In this document: positions 1 to 9,314 of the stretch, piece by piece
Position numbering within the stretch: the first letter of the stretch is position 1
Layout of the letters: the number at the start of each line of letters is the position of its first letter
Assembly (NCBI GenBank): GCA_035556735.1
Contig: DATMFF010000009.1
Coordinates: 66,147 to 130,146, forward strand
Reading direction: 5' to 3'
Length of the DNA: 64,000 nt
From: CANJBX01 sp035556735
GTDB taxonomy: Bacteria; Pseudomonadota; Alphaproteobacteria; Rhizobiales; Xanthobacteraceae
Translations under genes and position numbers: made by a program
Notes under the pieces: model-generated
The model's database searches: none
The model's input: only the letters and a program-made list of their open reading frames with translations
Told to the model about the DNA's origin: nothing

Positions 1-21
1 GTTTGCGCACAATGGCCGCAA

Positions 22-781
22 ATGGGGCGGCGCATGGGCGGCGACATTATTCTCGCGACCGAGAACCTCACCAAGGAGTTCGCAGGGTTCGTTGCCGTCG
101 CGGGTGTCGATCTGTCCGTCGAACGCGGCACCATCCACGCGCTGATCGGACCGAACGGTGCCGGCAAGACCACCTGCTTCAACCTCTTGACCAAGTTCCT
201 CAGTCCCAGCGTCGGGCGGATCACGTTCAACGGCCGCGACATCACGGCGCTCGCCCCCGCCGACGTGGCGCGTCTCGGAATGGTGCGCTCGTTCCAGATA
301 TCGGCGGTGTTCCCGCATCTCACCGTGATGGAAAACGTGCGCGTTGCGCTGCAGCGCAAGCGCGGCGGCTCGTTCGACTTCTGGCGGTCCAAGACGGTGC
401 TCGGCGAATTCGACGCCCGCGCCCTGGAGCTGATCGCGGCGGTGGGGCTCGAAGATTTCGCCGAGGTCGCCGCCGTGGAACTGCCATACGGCCGCAAGCG
501 CGCGCTGGAGATCGCCACCACCCTGGCGCTCGATCCGGAGTTGATGCTGCTCGACGAGCCGACCGCGGGCATGGGTCACGAGGACATCGACCGCATCGTT
601 GCGCTGATCAAAGACGTCTCGGCCAACCGGACGGTGCTCATGGTCGAGCACAATCTCAACGTCGTCTCCCAGCTCTCCGACCGCATCACCGTGCTCACCC
701 GCGGGCGCGTGCTTGCCGAAGGGGACTACGCCGCGATCTCGGCCGATCCGGACGTGCGCGAGGCCTATCTCGGGGTGGGCC

Positions 782-789
<8 letters not shown>
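22..789 (+). CDS. livG: ABC importer ATPase, LivG type
   Basis: ATP-hydrolysing subunit of a branched-chain amino acid type (HAAT) importer, acting on the cytoplasmic face of the inner membrane. Walker A GPNGAGKTT lies at about residues 43-51. The signature region reads LPYGRKRALEIA, a LivG-like variant of LSGGQ, and is followed by Walker B with LLDEPTAG. The length of 255 aa is normal for LivG. An in-frame ATG at 34 is an equally possible start, and the frame stays open to the left window edge. The gene overlaps livF by 8 bp and opens the operon seen here. The substrate cannot be read from sequence; branched-chain amino acids, amides or aromatic acids are all possible. Confidence 0.9.
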
Positions 790-1495
<706 letters not shown>

Positions 1496-1558
1496 GCCGA
1501 CGGAAAATTGCGACCTCAACGAATGCCGGCAGGCATCAGCATCAAGGGAGAGAAAGCC

Positions 1559-2764
1559 ATGAAGCGTGCTCTGGGACTGGCTGCCGTGTCAGCCGTACTG
1601 GCCTGCGGCGCGGCGCAGGCGCAGCAGGTCAATGTCAAGATCGGCGTGCTCAGCGACATGTCGAGTCTCTACTCCGACATCGGAGGACCCGGCTCGGTCG
1701 CCGCCGCCAAGCTCGCGATCGCCGACTTCACCGCCAAGAACAAGGACATCAAGGTCGAGCTGCTCAGCGCCGATCACCAGAACAAGCCGGACGTCGGCAC
1801 CACGATCGCCAACCAGTGGTATGACGTCGACAAGGTCGACATGATCATCGACGTGCCGAACTCGGGCGTGGCGCTCGCCGTCAGCCAGGTCGCGGCCAAC
1901 AAGAACAAGGTGTTCATCGTCTCGGGCGCGGCAGCCTCCGACCTCACCGGTCCCAAGTGCAACGCCAACACGGTGCACTGGACCTACGACACCTGGATGC
2001 TCGCCAACGGCACCGGCAAGGCCATGGTGAAGACCGGCGGCGACACCTGGTTCTTCCTCACGTCCGACTACGCCTTCGGTCACGCGCTCGAGCGCGACAC
2101 CTCGGCCGTGGTCGAGGCGAGCGGCGGCAAGGTGATCGGCAAGGTGCGCCACCCACTCAACACCAACGACTTCTCCTCGTTCCTGCTACAGGCGCAGGCC
2201 TCGAAGGCCAAGGTGATCGGCCTCGCCAATGCCGGCGGCGACACCATCAACTCGATCAAGCAGGCGGCCGAATTCGGCATCGTGAAGGGCGGCCAGAAGC
2301 TCGCCGGCCTGCTGGTGTTCGCAAGCGACGTCAACGCGCTCGGCCTGCAGACCGCCCAGGGCCTGTCGCTGACCGAAACCTGGTACTGGGACGCGAACGA
2401 GGCCAACCGCGCCTGGACCAAACGCTGGCAGCAGGAGCGTCCCGGCAAGTTCCCGACGATGATCCACGCCGGCGTCTATGCCGGCATCACGCATTACCTC
2501 AAGGCGGTCGCCGCCATGAAGGGGCCGGGCGACGGCAAGTCGGCGGTCGCCAAGATGAAGGAGATGCCAACCGACGATCCCCTGTTCGGCAAGGGCACGA
2601 TCCGGGCCGACGGGCGCAAGATCCACGACGCCTACCTGTTCGAGGCCAAGGCGCCCTCGGAATCGAAGCACCCGGGCGACTTCTATCATCTGCGCGCGAC
2701 GATCCCCGCCAACGAAGCCTTCCGGCCGCTCAAGGAGGGCGGCTGTCCGCTGGTGAGCGGCTGA
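1559..2764 (+). CDS. Periplasmic substrate-binding protein, LivK/LivJ-like (HAAT family)
   Basis: Extracytoplasmic solute receptor of the importer encoded around it (401 aa). Residues 1 to about 21 form a signal peptide: MKRALG, a hydrophobic Ala/Val stretch, then AQA. The mature part begins with VKIGVLSDMSS, typical of type I periplasmic binding proteins (peripla_BP_6). ATG 1559 is preceded by a purine-rich ribosome site (AAGGGAGAGAAA), and the reading upstream of it lacks protein character. The position between the ATPase and permease genes fits a complete livGFKHM set. Ligand specificity is not determined; in related bacteria such proteins also bind amides, urea or aromatic acids. Confidence 0.9.
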   Translation: MKRALGLAAVSAVLACGAAQAQQVNVKIGVLSDMSSLYSDIGGPGSVAAAKLAIADFTAKNKDIKVELLSADHQNKPDVGTTIANQWYDVDKVDMIIDVPNSGVALAVSQVAANKNKVFIVSGAAASDLTGPKCNANTVHWTYDTWMLANGTGKAMVKTGGDTWFFLTSDYAFGHALERDTSAVVEASGGKVIGKVRHPLNTNDFSSFLLQAQASKAKVIGLANAGGDTINSIKQAAEFGIVKGGQKLAGLLVFASDVNALGLQTAQGLSLTETWYWDANEANRAWTKRWQQERPGKFPTMIHAGVYAGITHYLKAVAAMKGPGDGKSAVAKMKEMPTDDPLFGKGTIRADGRKIHDAYLFEAKAPSESKHPGDFYHLRATIPANEAFRPLKEGGCPLVSG

Positions 2765-2822
2765 TCCGGTCAATCCTGCGCCGCGGCGCCGCCGACGGCG
2801 GCGTCGCGCCCAGGCATCGCGC

Positions 2823-3713
2823 ATGGTCGAGATCTTCGGCATCCCCTCCCAGGCACTGTTCGGGCAACTGCTGCTCGGGCTGATCAACGGCTCGTTCTAC
2901 GCGCTGCTCAGCCTCGGGCTGGCCGTGATCTTCGGCATGCTCAACATCATCAATTTCGCCCACGGCGCCCAGTACATGATGGGCGCCTTCGTGGCGTTCC
3001 TCGCGCTGCAGTATCTCGGCCTCAATTACTGGGGCGCGCTCCTCGTCGCGCCGGTCGTCGTGGGCGCGGTCGGCGTCGTGATCGAGCGGCTGTTCCTGCA
3101 GTGGCTCTACCGACTCGATCACCTCTACGGGCTGCTGCTCACCTTCGGCCTCGCGCTGATCATCGAGGGCACGTTCCGCAACTACTTCGGATCCTCGGGG
3201 CTGCCTTACCGCGTGCCGGATGCGCTCACCGGCGGCTACAATCTCGGCTTCATGTTCCTGCCGCTCTACCGGGCCTGGGTGATCGCGTTCTCGCTCGCGA
3301 TCTGCCTCGTGACCTGGTTCGTGATCGAGCGCACCAAGCTCGGAGCCTACCTGCGCGCCGCCACGGAGAACCCCGTGCTGGTGAACGCCTTCGGCGTCAA
3401 CGTGCCGCGCCTGATCACGCTGACCTACGGCTTCGGCGTCGGGCTCGCCGCGCTCGCGGGCGTCATGGCGGCCCCGATCTACAACGTCAGCCCGCAGATG
3501 GGCGCGGAGCTCATCATCGTGGTCTTCGCGGTGGTGGTGATCGGCGGCATGGGCTCGATCATGGGCGCGATCGTCACCGGCTTCGGCCTCGGCATCGTGG
3601 AAGGGCTGACCAAGGTGTTCTTTCCCGAGGCCTCCAACACGGTGATCTTCGTGATCATGGCGCTGGTGCTGCTGGTGCGGCCCGCCGGACTGTTCGGGCG
3701 GAGCGGGGCATGA
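2823..3713 (+). CDS. livH: ABC importer permease, LivH type
   Basis: Integral inner-membrane permease (296 aa) of the HAAT importer, forming the channel with LivM. The protein is hydrophobic throughout, with about eight membrane segments. It carries the conserved N-terminal region GLINGSFYALLSLGLAVIFG and the motif INFAHGAQYMMGA that is diagnostic of LivH. It ends in LLVRPAGLFG, as is usual in this family. Its stop codon overlaps the livM start (ATGA), so the two permeases are probably translated together. Confidence 0.93.
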   Translation: MVEIFGIPSQALFGQLLLGLINGSFYALLSLGLAVIFGMLNIINFAHGAQYMMGAFVAFLALQYLGLNYWGALLVAPVVVGAVGVVIERLFLQWLYRLDHLYGLLLTFGLALIIEGTFRNYFGSSGLPYRVPDALTGGYNLGFMFLPLYRAWVIAFSLAICLVTWFVIERTKLGAYLRAATENPVLVNAFGVNVPRLITLTYGFGVGLAALAGVMAAPIYNVSPQMGAELIIVVFAVVVIGGMGSIMGAIVTGFGLGIVEGLTKVFFPEASNTVIFVIMALVLLVRPAGLFGRSGA

Positions 3714-4681
3714 CGGCGATCAGCATGCCATCGGGGAAGGCAGCCGCGCGACGGCACAACGGGATCAGCGAGCGTGTCGCGTTCGGCCTGATGGTGGCCG
3801 CTCTGATCGTCGCGCCGCTCTATGTCTATCCGCCGTTCCTGATGAAGGCGCTGTGCTTTGCCATGTTCGCCTGCGCCTTCAACCTGCTGATCGGCTACGT
3901 CGGGCTGCTCTCGTTCGGCCACGCGCTCTATTTCGGCTGGGCGAGCTATCTCTCGGCCCACGCCGCCAAGGTGTGGGGGTTCCCGACCGAGCTCGCCATC
4001 CTCGCGGGCACCGCCACCGCGGCCGTCTTCGGCCTGGTCTCGGGCGCGCTCGCGATCCGCCGCCAGGGCATCTACTTCGCCATGATCACGCTCGCGCTCG
4101 CCCAGATGATGTTCCTCGTTGCGGTGCGCAGCCAGTTCACCGGCGGCGAGGACGGCATCCAGGGCGTGCCGCGCGGCACGCTCCTGGGGCTCGTCGACCT
4201 CAAGAACGACACCGCGATGTACGTGTTCGTGGCCGCGATCTTCCTCGCGGTGTTCCTGCTGATCTACCGCATCGTGAACTCGCCCTTCGGCGAGGTGCTC
4301 AAGGCGATCCGCGAGAACGAGGCCCGCGCGGTCTCGCTCGGCTACCGGACCGAGCGCTACAAGCTCGCGGCCTTCGTGCTGTCGGCGACGCTCGCGGGCG
4401 TCGCCGGCGCCACCAAGGCGATCGTGCTGCAGATCGCCTCGCTCACCGACGTGAACTGGCCGATGTCGGGCGAGGTGGTGCTGATGGTGCTCGTCGGCGG
4501 GCTCGGCACCGTGTTCGGGCCTGTGGTCGGTGCGGTCGTCATCATCGCCATGCAGAACTATCTCGCCCAGGTCGGCGAGTGGGTCACGGTGATCCAGGGC
4601 GCCATCTTCGTCGCCTGCGTGCTGCTGTTCCGCCGCGGCATCGTGGGCGAGATCGCGCGCCTCCTGCGCGTGAAGCTGTAG
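3710..4681 (+). CDS. livM: ABC importer permease, LivM type
   Basis: Second inner-membrane permease of the importer (323 aa). It contains the LivM-type segments NLLIGYVGLLSFGHALYFG and RRQGIYFAMITLALAQM, then the cytoplasmic loop SPFGEVLKAIRENEARA that contacts the ATPases. ATG 3710 overlaps the livH stop by 4 bp. The frame is open far upstream, but that part is an out-of-frame reading of livH. The operon ends here: the next gene belongs to an unrelated family and lies 145 bp downstream, and I see no obvious terminator in the gap. Confidence 0.93.
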   Translation: MTAISMPSGKAAARRHNGISERVAFGLMVAALIVAPLYVYPPFLMKALCFAMFACAFNLLIGYVGLLSFGHALYFGWASYLSAHAAKVWGFPTELAILAGTATAAVFGLVSGALAIRRQGIYFAMITLALAQMMFLVAVRSQFTGGEDGIQGVPRGTLLGLVDLKNDTAMYVFVAAIFLAVFLLIYRIVNSPFGEVLKAIRENEARAVSLGYRTERYKLAAFVLSATLAGVAGATKAIVLQIASLTDVNWPMSGEVVLMVLVGGLGTVFGPVVGAVVIIAMQNYLAQVGEWVTVIQGAIFVACVLLFRRGIVGEIARLLRVKL

Positions 4682-4826
4682 CGCCTGGCCGGGGAAGCGC
4701 CCGCGAATCAGGGCCGGTCGCGATCGGGCCGTGAGGACCCCCATCCGGCCTGATGCCGTGACGCGAGTCTGCCGCTATCATGTCTCCAGCACGCTCGACC
4801 CTGCCGGTGCACCTGGAGATGATGGA

Positions 4827-5258
4827 ATGCTCGCCAAGCCCAGCCTCACGCTCTCGCGCCGCCTCAAGGCGCCGCCGTCGCGCGTCTTTGCGGCATGGAT
4901 CGAGCCCGCGCAGATCGCGCACTGGTTCGGTCCCGAGGGCGCGCAGATCCTGACGGCCGACATCGACGCGCGAGAGGGCGGCGGATTCCACATCACCTTC
5001 ACCACGCCCGACGGCGAGGATCACGACATCAGCGGCACGTATCGGGAATTCGTGCCGGGCCGGAAGCTGGTCTTCACATGGCGCTGGATCACGCTGCCGG
5101 AGCGGCAGTCGCTGGTGACCGTCACGTTCGAGCCGGACGGCGAATCGACGCTGCTCACGCTCCTGCACGAGCAGTTCTTCGATGAAGCCGCGCGCACCGG
5201 GCATCGCCGCGGCTGGACCGATTCGCTCAACAAGCTGGAGCGGCTGTTCGCCGGGTGA
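4827..5258 (+). CDS. SRPBCC / AHSA1-like domain protein
   Basis: Small cytoplasmic protein (143 aa) of the START-like SRPBCC fold, subfamily AHSA1/CalC. Recognisable features are the N-terminal SRRLKAPPSRVFAAWIEP strand-helix unit, HWFGPEG, the central ISGTYREFVPGRKLVFTW, and the C-terminal RRGWTDSLNKLERLF helix. Proteins of this type bind hydrophobic ligands, and their exact roles are usually unknown. I chose ATG 4827 because homology-like sequence begins right after it; the frame extends upstream but without family character. It stands alone between the Liv operon and the c-di-GMP gene. Nothing in the sequence identifies a ligand. Confidence 0.8.
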   Translation: MLAKPSLTLSRRLKAPPSRVFAAWIEPAQIAHWFGPEGAQILTADIDAREGGGFHITFTTPDGEDHDISGTYREFVPGRKLVFTWRWITLPERQSLVTVTFEPDGESTLLTLLHEQFFDEAARTGHRRGWTDSLNKLERLFAG

Positions 5259-5402
5259 TCGGGCGGGATCGGTCAATTTGTCGGCGTGCCGATAGCACCA
5301 CGTTAATGATCTTGCGGCAGGAGAGCGGGGCTTTCCTCCTAATATTTTCGAAATGCTCAACATTTGAGCGCATGTTGCGCCGGTCCTACGAGGCGCGCCG
5401 CC

Positions 5403-7958
5403 ATGGGCAAGACGCGCGAACCAGGCAAGCCAATGCACAAGCTTCTCAGTCAGCAGCTCGCCGAAGCCACTCGCACGCAGTCGAGTGAGCTCGACGTCGG
5501 CAAGCTGGTGCAGCTCGTCGACGCCAGCTACTCGAACGCCGACCGGGACCATCGGCGCCTGATGGACGCCTTCGACGTGATCCCCGAAGGGATCGCAGTC
5601 TTCGACAGCAGCGACCGCTACGTCTTCTGGAACGCGCGCTACGCGGATCTTTACGCACGCGGTGGCGGCAAGCTCGAGGTCGGCCTGCGTTTCGAGGATG
5701 CGTTATGGGCCGGACTGCGCAACGGCCGCTTCCCGGAGGCGGTGGGGCGCGAGGCGGCGTGGGTGGCCGCGCGTCTCGAACGCCATCGCCGGCCCGCCAA
5801 CACCGAAATCCAGTGCCTCGGCGATGGGCGCTGGATCCGGCTCGAAGAACGCCGCACGGCGGACGGCGGCAGCATCGGGGTGCGCATCGACATCACCGAC
5901 CTCAAGGAGCGGGAAGAATCGTTCCGCCTCCTGTTCGAGGGCAATCCGCTGCCGATGATGCTGTGCCGCAAGGGCACGCTGCAGTTCATTGCCGTCAACG
6001 ACGCTGCGCTGACGCACTACGGCTACAGCCGTGAACAGTTTCTCAGGATGTCGGTGCATGAGCTGCGCGCGCCGGACGACCGCGCGGATCTGGCGCGGCT
6101 GAGCGAGACCGGCGAGGGCCGGCGCCAGACGGGCGCCGCCCACCGCCACCTCAGGGCCGACGGCACCGTGATCGACGTCACGGTCTATTCGCGTCCGCTG
6201 CGTTATGCCGGCCAGGATGCCACCTTGTTCACGGCGATCGACATCACCGACCGCAAGCGGGCGGAGGACGAGGCCCGCGACGCGCGCGAGTTCCTCAAGA
6301 CCATCATCGACAACGTGCCGGTGTGCGTGACCGTGAAGGACGCGAGCGACTTCCGCTACGTGCTGGTCAACCAGGCCGGCGAGCGGTTCATGGGCCTGCC
6401 GCGCGAGCAGGTCATCGGCAGGACCGTTCACGACATGTATCCGAAGGAAGCCGCCGACGCGATCAGCGATCGCGATCATCAGCTTCTGGTCAACGGTCTG
6501 GAGGTCATCCTCGACGATCGCCCGTTCCACGCCACGACCAACGGCATCTCCTGCATCAACACGCGCCGACTCACCATCGCTGATGCCGCCGGAAAGCCCC
6601 GCTATCTGCTCGGCGTCGTCGAGGACATCACCGAGTTGAAGGCGGCGCAGGCGCGCATCGCCCATCTCGCGAACCACGACAGCCTGACCGACCTGCCGAA
6701 CCGGGCCGCGTTCGACCGGCACATGCACGAGACATTGGCGCAGGCGCGCGGGGGCGACGAGCAGTTCGGCGTCATCTGCCTCGACCTCGACCGCTTCAAG
6801 GGGATCAACGACGTGTTCGGGCATACGGCCGGCGACGCCGTGCTGCAGGAGACCGCACGTCGCCTCAAGGACGCCGCCGAAGGCGCGTTCCTGGCGCGGC
6901 TGGGCGGGGACGAGTTCACGCTCATCGTTCCTGGCCCGCAGCCGCTGGCGACCGCCAGTCTTGCCGAGCGGCTGCAGGCGGTGATGGCAAAGGACATCGT
7001 CGTCGAGGGGCAGCGCTTCAAGCTGGGGCTCAGCCTCGGCGCGGCGCTATACCCGCTCGACGGCACGGACGCCAAGTCGCTGCTCAGCAACGCGGACGCG
7101 GCGCTCTATCGCGCCAAGGCCGACGGCCGCAACGCGATCCGTTTCTTCGAGGCCGAGATGGACCGGCAGCTGCGCGAACGCCGCGCGCTCCAGCATGAGC
7201 TGCGCGGAGCCGTGGAGCGCGGCGAGCTGACGCTGGACTACCAGCCGCAGGCGAGGCTGAACGCCGAGATCGTCGGCTTCGAGGTGCTGGCGCGTTGGAA
7301 CCATCCGCGGCTCGGATTGATTCCGCCAGCCACCTTCATTCCGCTCGCCGAGGAGAGCGGCGCCATCATCGCGCTGGGCGAATGGATTCTGCGTCAGGCC
7401 TGCCGCGAGGCGGCGTCCTGGACGCGGCCGCTCAGCCTGGCGGTCAACCTCTCGCCGGTGCAGTTCCAGCACGGCGATCTGCCGAGCCTGGTGCACGAGG
7501 TCCTGCTGGAAACCGGCCTGCCGGCGGAGCGGCTCGAGCTCGAGATCACCGAGGGCGTTCTGATGCGTGATTTCGCCCACGCCATATCGGTGCTGCGCCG
7601 GCTCAAGGCTCTGGGCGTGCACATCGCCATGGACGACTTCGGCACCGGCTATTCGTCGCTGTCCTACCTGCAGTCGTTTCCCTTCGACAAGATCAAGATC
7701 GACCGCTCGTTCGTCGCCAGTCTTCAGTACAGTCCGCAGTCGGCGGCCATCGTGCGCGCGGTCATCGGGCTGGGACGCGGGCTCGATCTGCCGGTCGTGG
7801 CGGAAGGCGTCGAGACCCAGGAGCAGCTCGATTTCCTCACCCAGGAATCGTGCTCCGAGATCCAGGGCTTCCTGATCGGGCGCCCGCGGCCGATCCGCGC
7901 CTATGATGCCGTCCTCGCCGGCGATCCCGAGCAGGACGAGATCCGGCGCGCCGGATAA
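5403..7958 (+). CDS. Cyclic-di-GMP protein with three PAS domains, GGDEF and EAL
   Basis: Multi-domain signalling protein (851 aa). Three PAS-like sensory domains (about 45-165, 175-285 and 290-425) precede a GGDEF domain with an intact GGDEF motif near residue 502 and an EAL domain. The EAL domain has EVLARW in place of EAL at about 627 and DDFGTGYSSL near 743. An intact GGDEF suggests diguanylate cyclase activity. The EAL core residues look present, so phosphodiesterase activity is also possible; the net direction cannot be told. There is no signal peptide or membrane segment, so it is probably cytoplasmic. The start is uncertain: in-frame candidates are 5364, 5403 and 5433. Its position beside ctrA and flagellar genes fits motility or cell-cycle control. 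Confidence 0.9.
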   Translation: MGKTREPGKPMHKLLSQQLAEATRTQSSELDVGKLVQLVDASYSNADRDHRRLMDAFDVIPEGIAVFDSSDRYVFWNARYADLYARGGGKLEVGLRFEDALWAGLRNGRFPEAVGREAAWVAARLERHRRPANTEIQCLGDGRWIRLEERRTADGGSIGVRIDITDLKEREESFRLLFEGNPLPMMLCRKGTLQFIAVNDAALTHYGYSREQFLRMSVHELRAPDDRADLARLSETGEGRRQTGAAHRHLRADGTVIDVTVYSRPLRYAGQDATLFTAIDITDRKRAEDEARDAREFLKTIIDNVPVCVTVKDASDFRYVLVNQAGERFMGLPREQVIGRTVHDMYPKEAADAISDRDHQLLVNGLEVILDDRPFHATTNGISCINTRRLTIADAAGKPRYLLGVVEDITELKAAQARIAHLANHDSLTDLPNRAAFDRHMHETLAQARGGDEQFGVICLDLDRFKGINDVFGHTAGDAVLQETARRLKDAAEGAFLARLGGDEFTLIVPGPQPLATASLAERLQAVMAKDIVVEGQRFKLGLSLGAALYPLDGTDAKSLLSNADAALYRAKADGRNAIRFFEAEMDRQLRERRALQHELRGAVERGELTLDYQPQARLNAEIVGFEVLARWNHPRLGLIPPATFIPLAEESGAIIALGEWILRQACREAASWTRPLSLAVNLSPVQFQHGDLPSLVHEVLLETGLPAERLELEITEGVLMRDFAHAISVLRRLKALGVHIAMDDFGTGYSSLSYLQSFPFDKIKIDRSFVASLQYSPQSAAIVRAVIGLGRGLDLPVVAEGVETQEQLDFLTQESCSEIQGFLIGRPRPIRAYDAVLAGDPEQDEIRRAG

Positions 7959-8083
7959 AGGCCCGCGCCCGTCGGTCGCCGGTTGTTCCCACCACGATGT
8001 CTAAGGCGTTCAAGGCGCTCATCCTGAGATGATGAGCACCTTCGTGATCGGCTGAGCGCCTTGATCCGGCGATGCCGGGCTCG

Positions 8084-8115
8084 CAAACAAAAACCCCGCC
8101 ATTTTCGGCGGGGTT
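8084..8115 (-). terminator. Rho-independent terminator of ctrA
   Basis: Read on the minus strand, AACCCCGCC - loop GAAAAT - GGCGGGGTT forms a 9-bp stem followed by a T-rich run (TTTTTGTTTG). It lies 45 bp past the ctrA stop codon, where a terminator for that gene is expected. The arms on the plus strand are 8092-8100 and 8107-8115. Confidence 0.85.
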
Positions 8116-8159
8116 GAGGTGGGAGGAGGCCTTGACGCGCTCAAAGCACTGTCGGGGCC

Positions 8160-8861
8160 TTACGCCGGGATACGCTCGTCGGCGTCGGTCGGCTCGCGCA
8201 GCACATAGCCGCGGCCCCACACGGTCTCAATGAAGTTCTTGCCGCTCGAAGCGTTGGCCAGCTTCTTGCGCAGCTTGCAGATGAACACGTCGATGATCTT
8301 GAGCTCGGGCTCGTCCATGCCGCCATAGAGATGGTTGAGGAACATCTCCTTGGTCAGCGTGGTGCCCTTGCGCAGCGAGAGCAGCTCCAGCATCTGGTAT
8401 TCCTTGCCGGTCAGATGCACGCGCTGGCCCCCGACCTCGACTGTCTTGGTGTCGAGGTTGACGACGAGATCGCCGGTCTGGATGACGCTCTGGGCATGGC
8501 CCTTGGAGCGGCGCACGATCGCATGAATGCGTGCGATCAATTCGTCCTTGTGGAAGGGCTTGGTCAGGTAGTCGTCGGCGCCAAATCCGAGACCTTTGAC
8601 CTTGTCCTCGGTGCCGGCGAGGCCGGAGAGGATCAGAATGGGGGTCTTGACCTTCGCGACGCGCAGCGAGCGCAGCACCTCGAAACCCGACATGTCGGGG
8701 AGGTTCAGGTCGAGAAGGATGATGTCGTAGTCGTAGAGCTTGCCGAGATCGACGCCTTCCTCACCCAGGTCGGTGGTGTAGACGTTGAAACTCTCCGATT
8801 TCAGCATCAGCTCGATCGATTGAGCCGTGGCGCCATCGTCTTCAATCAGCAGAACGCGCAT
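8160..8861 (-). CDS. ctrA: Cell-cycle response regulator CtrA
   Basis: OmpR-type response regulator and master cell-cycle transcription factor of alphaproteobacteria (233 aa). The receiver domain has the acidic pocket E7-D8-D9, the phospho-acceptor D51 in LLDLNLPDMSG and K at about 103 (LTKPF). The winged-helix domain contains the strongly conserved TGKEYQMLELLSLRKG and HLYGGMDEPE. ATG 8861 gives the standard MRVLLIEDD start and is preceded by AAGGAAGGGG. An in-frame start 7 codons upstream is less likely. The C-terminus ends in ERIPA rather than the AA of Caulobacter, which may affect ClpXP turnover. The upstream DNA carries CtrA- and CcrM-type sites (separate entries), as expected for an autoregulated gene. 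Confidence 0.97.
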   Translation of the reverse strand: MRVLLIEDDGATAQSIELMLKSESFNVYTTDLGEEGVDLGKLYDYDIILLDLNLPDMSGFEVLRSLRVAKVKTPILILSGLAGTEDKVKGLGFGADDYLTKPFHKDELIARIHAIVRRSKGHAQSVIQTGDLVVNLDTKTVEVGGQRVHLTGKEYQMLELLSLRKGTTLTKEMFLNHLYGGMDEPELKIIDVFICKLRKKLANASSGKNFIETVWGRGYVLREPTDADERIPA

Positions 8862-8941
8862 GCCAATCCCCTTCCTTGCCACTTCGGGCCTAGGTAAGCG
8901 CGCCGCGAGGGGGCGCCTTGGAATACGCCTTGGAACAAACT

Positions 8942-9111
8942 GATTCGAAACGATGACCCGACATGGTTAACAAAACCTGATTCCGGTGCGCAAGAACCTC
9001 CTGGGCAAATTTGCCCGAATCGGCCTAAAACCTTGTGCACGGGTGCTTTTTTGGTCACGTCGTCGTTCGAGTTTTAGATGAGGAATTGGCGCTAACCGAT
9101 TCCGGCGACTC
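8942..9111. promoter_or_regulatory. Cluster of five GANTC (CcrM methylation) sites upstream of ctrA
   Basis: GANTC occurs at 8942, 8979, 9017, 9098 and 9107, all in the non-coding DNA between ctrA and fliI. In alphaproteobacteria GANTC is methylated by CcrM and read by GcrA, and the ctrA promoter is a known target. Five sites in 170 bp is well above the roughly one per 256 bp expected in random sequence. That they regulate ctrA is inferred from position. Confidence 0.6.
8963..8970 (-). promoter_or_regulatory. CtrA half-site TTAACCAT upstream of ctrA
   Basis: The minus strand reads TTAACCAT, the CtrA half-site consensus, about 100 bp upstream of the ctrA start codon. It lies among the GANTC cluster and would fit autoregulation of ctrA. 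A match of 8 bp alone is suggestive rather than decisive. Confidence 0.5.
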
Positions 9112-9168
9112 AGCCCGTCCGTCCTGGCGGGCCCAGCCTGTTTCATCCCAAGGACGGTGACGCAATGA

Positions 9169-9197
9169 TTAACGACGCGGGTAAACACGAGGTTAAA
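9169..9197 (+). promoter_or_regulatory. Weak CtrA-like half-sites upstream of fliI
   Basis: TTAAC at 9169-9173 is followed by TAAA (9182-9185), seven bases and TTAAA (9193-9197). The latter pair differs at two positions from the CtrA consensus TTAA-N7-TTAAC. The sites lie about 120 bp before the fliI start, in DNA that is notably AT-richer than its surroundings. Early flagellar genes are common CtrA targets, so this is a plausible but unproven operator. Confidence 0.3.
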
Positions 9198-9314
9198 GGT
9201 GAAGTTTTAGTTGCCACGCGCCTGACGCGTGGCAACGGGTCGTCCCGGCGGTAACCGGCGCCCGCCGGTCCGTCGGCGAGGGTGCCGCCCGCGTCCCACG
9301 GGCACGGAGCTCGC

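Noticed and set aside
3101..3709. 200-codon N-terminal extension of livM
   Set aside because: The extension is an Arg/Pro/His-rich out-of-frame reading of livH. The livM family start fits ATG 3710, which overlaps the livH stop.
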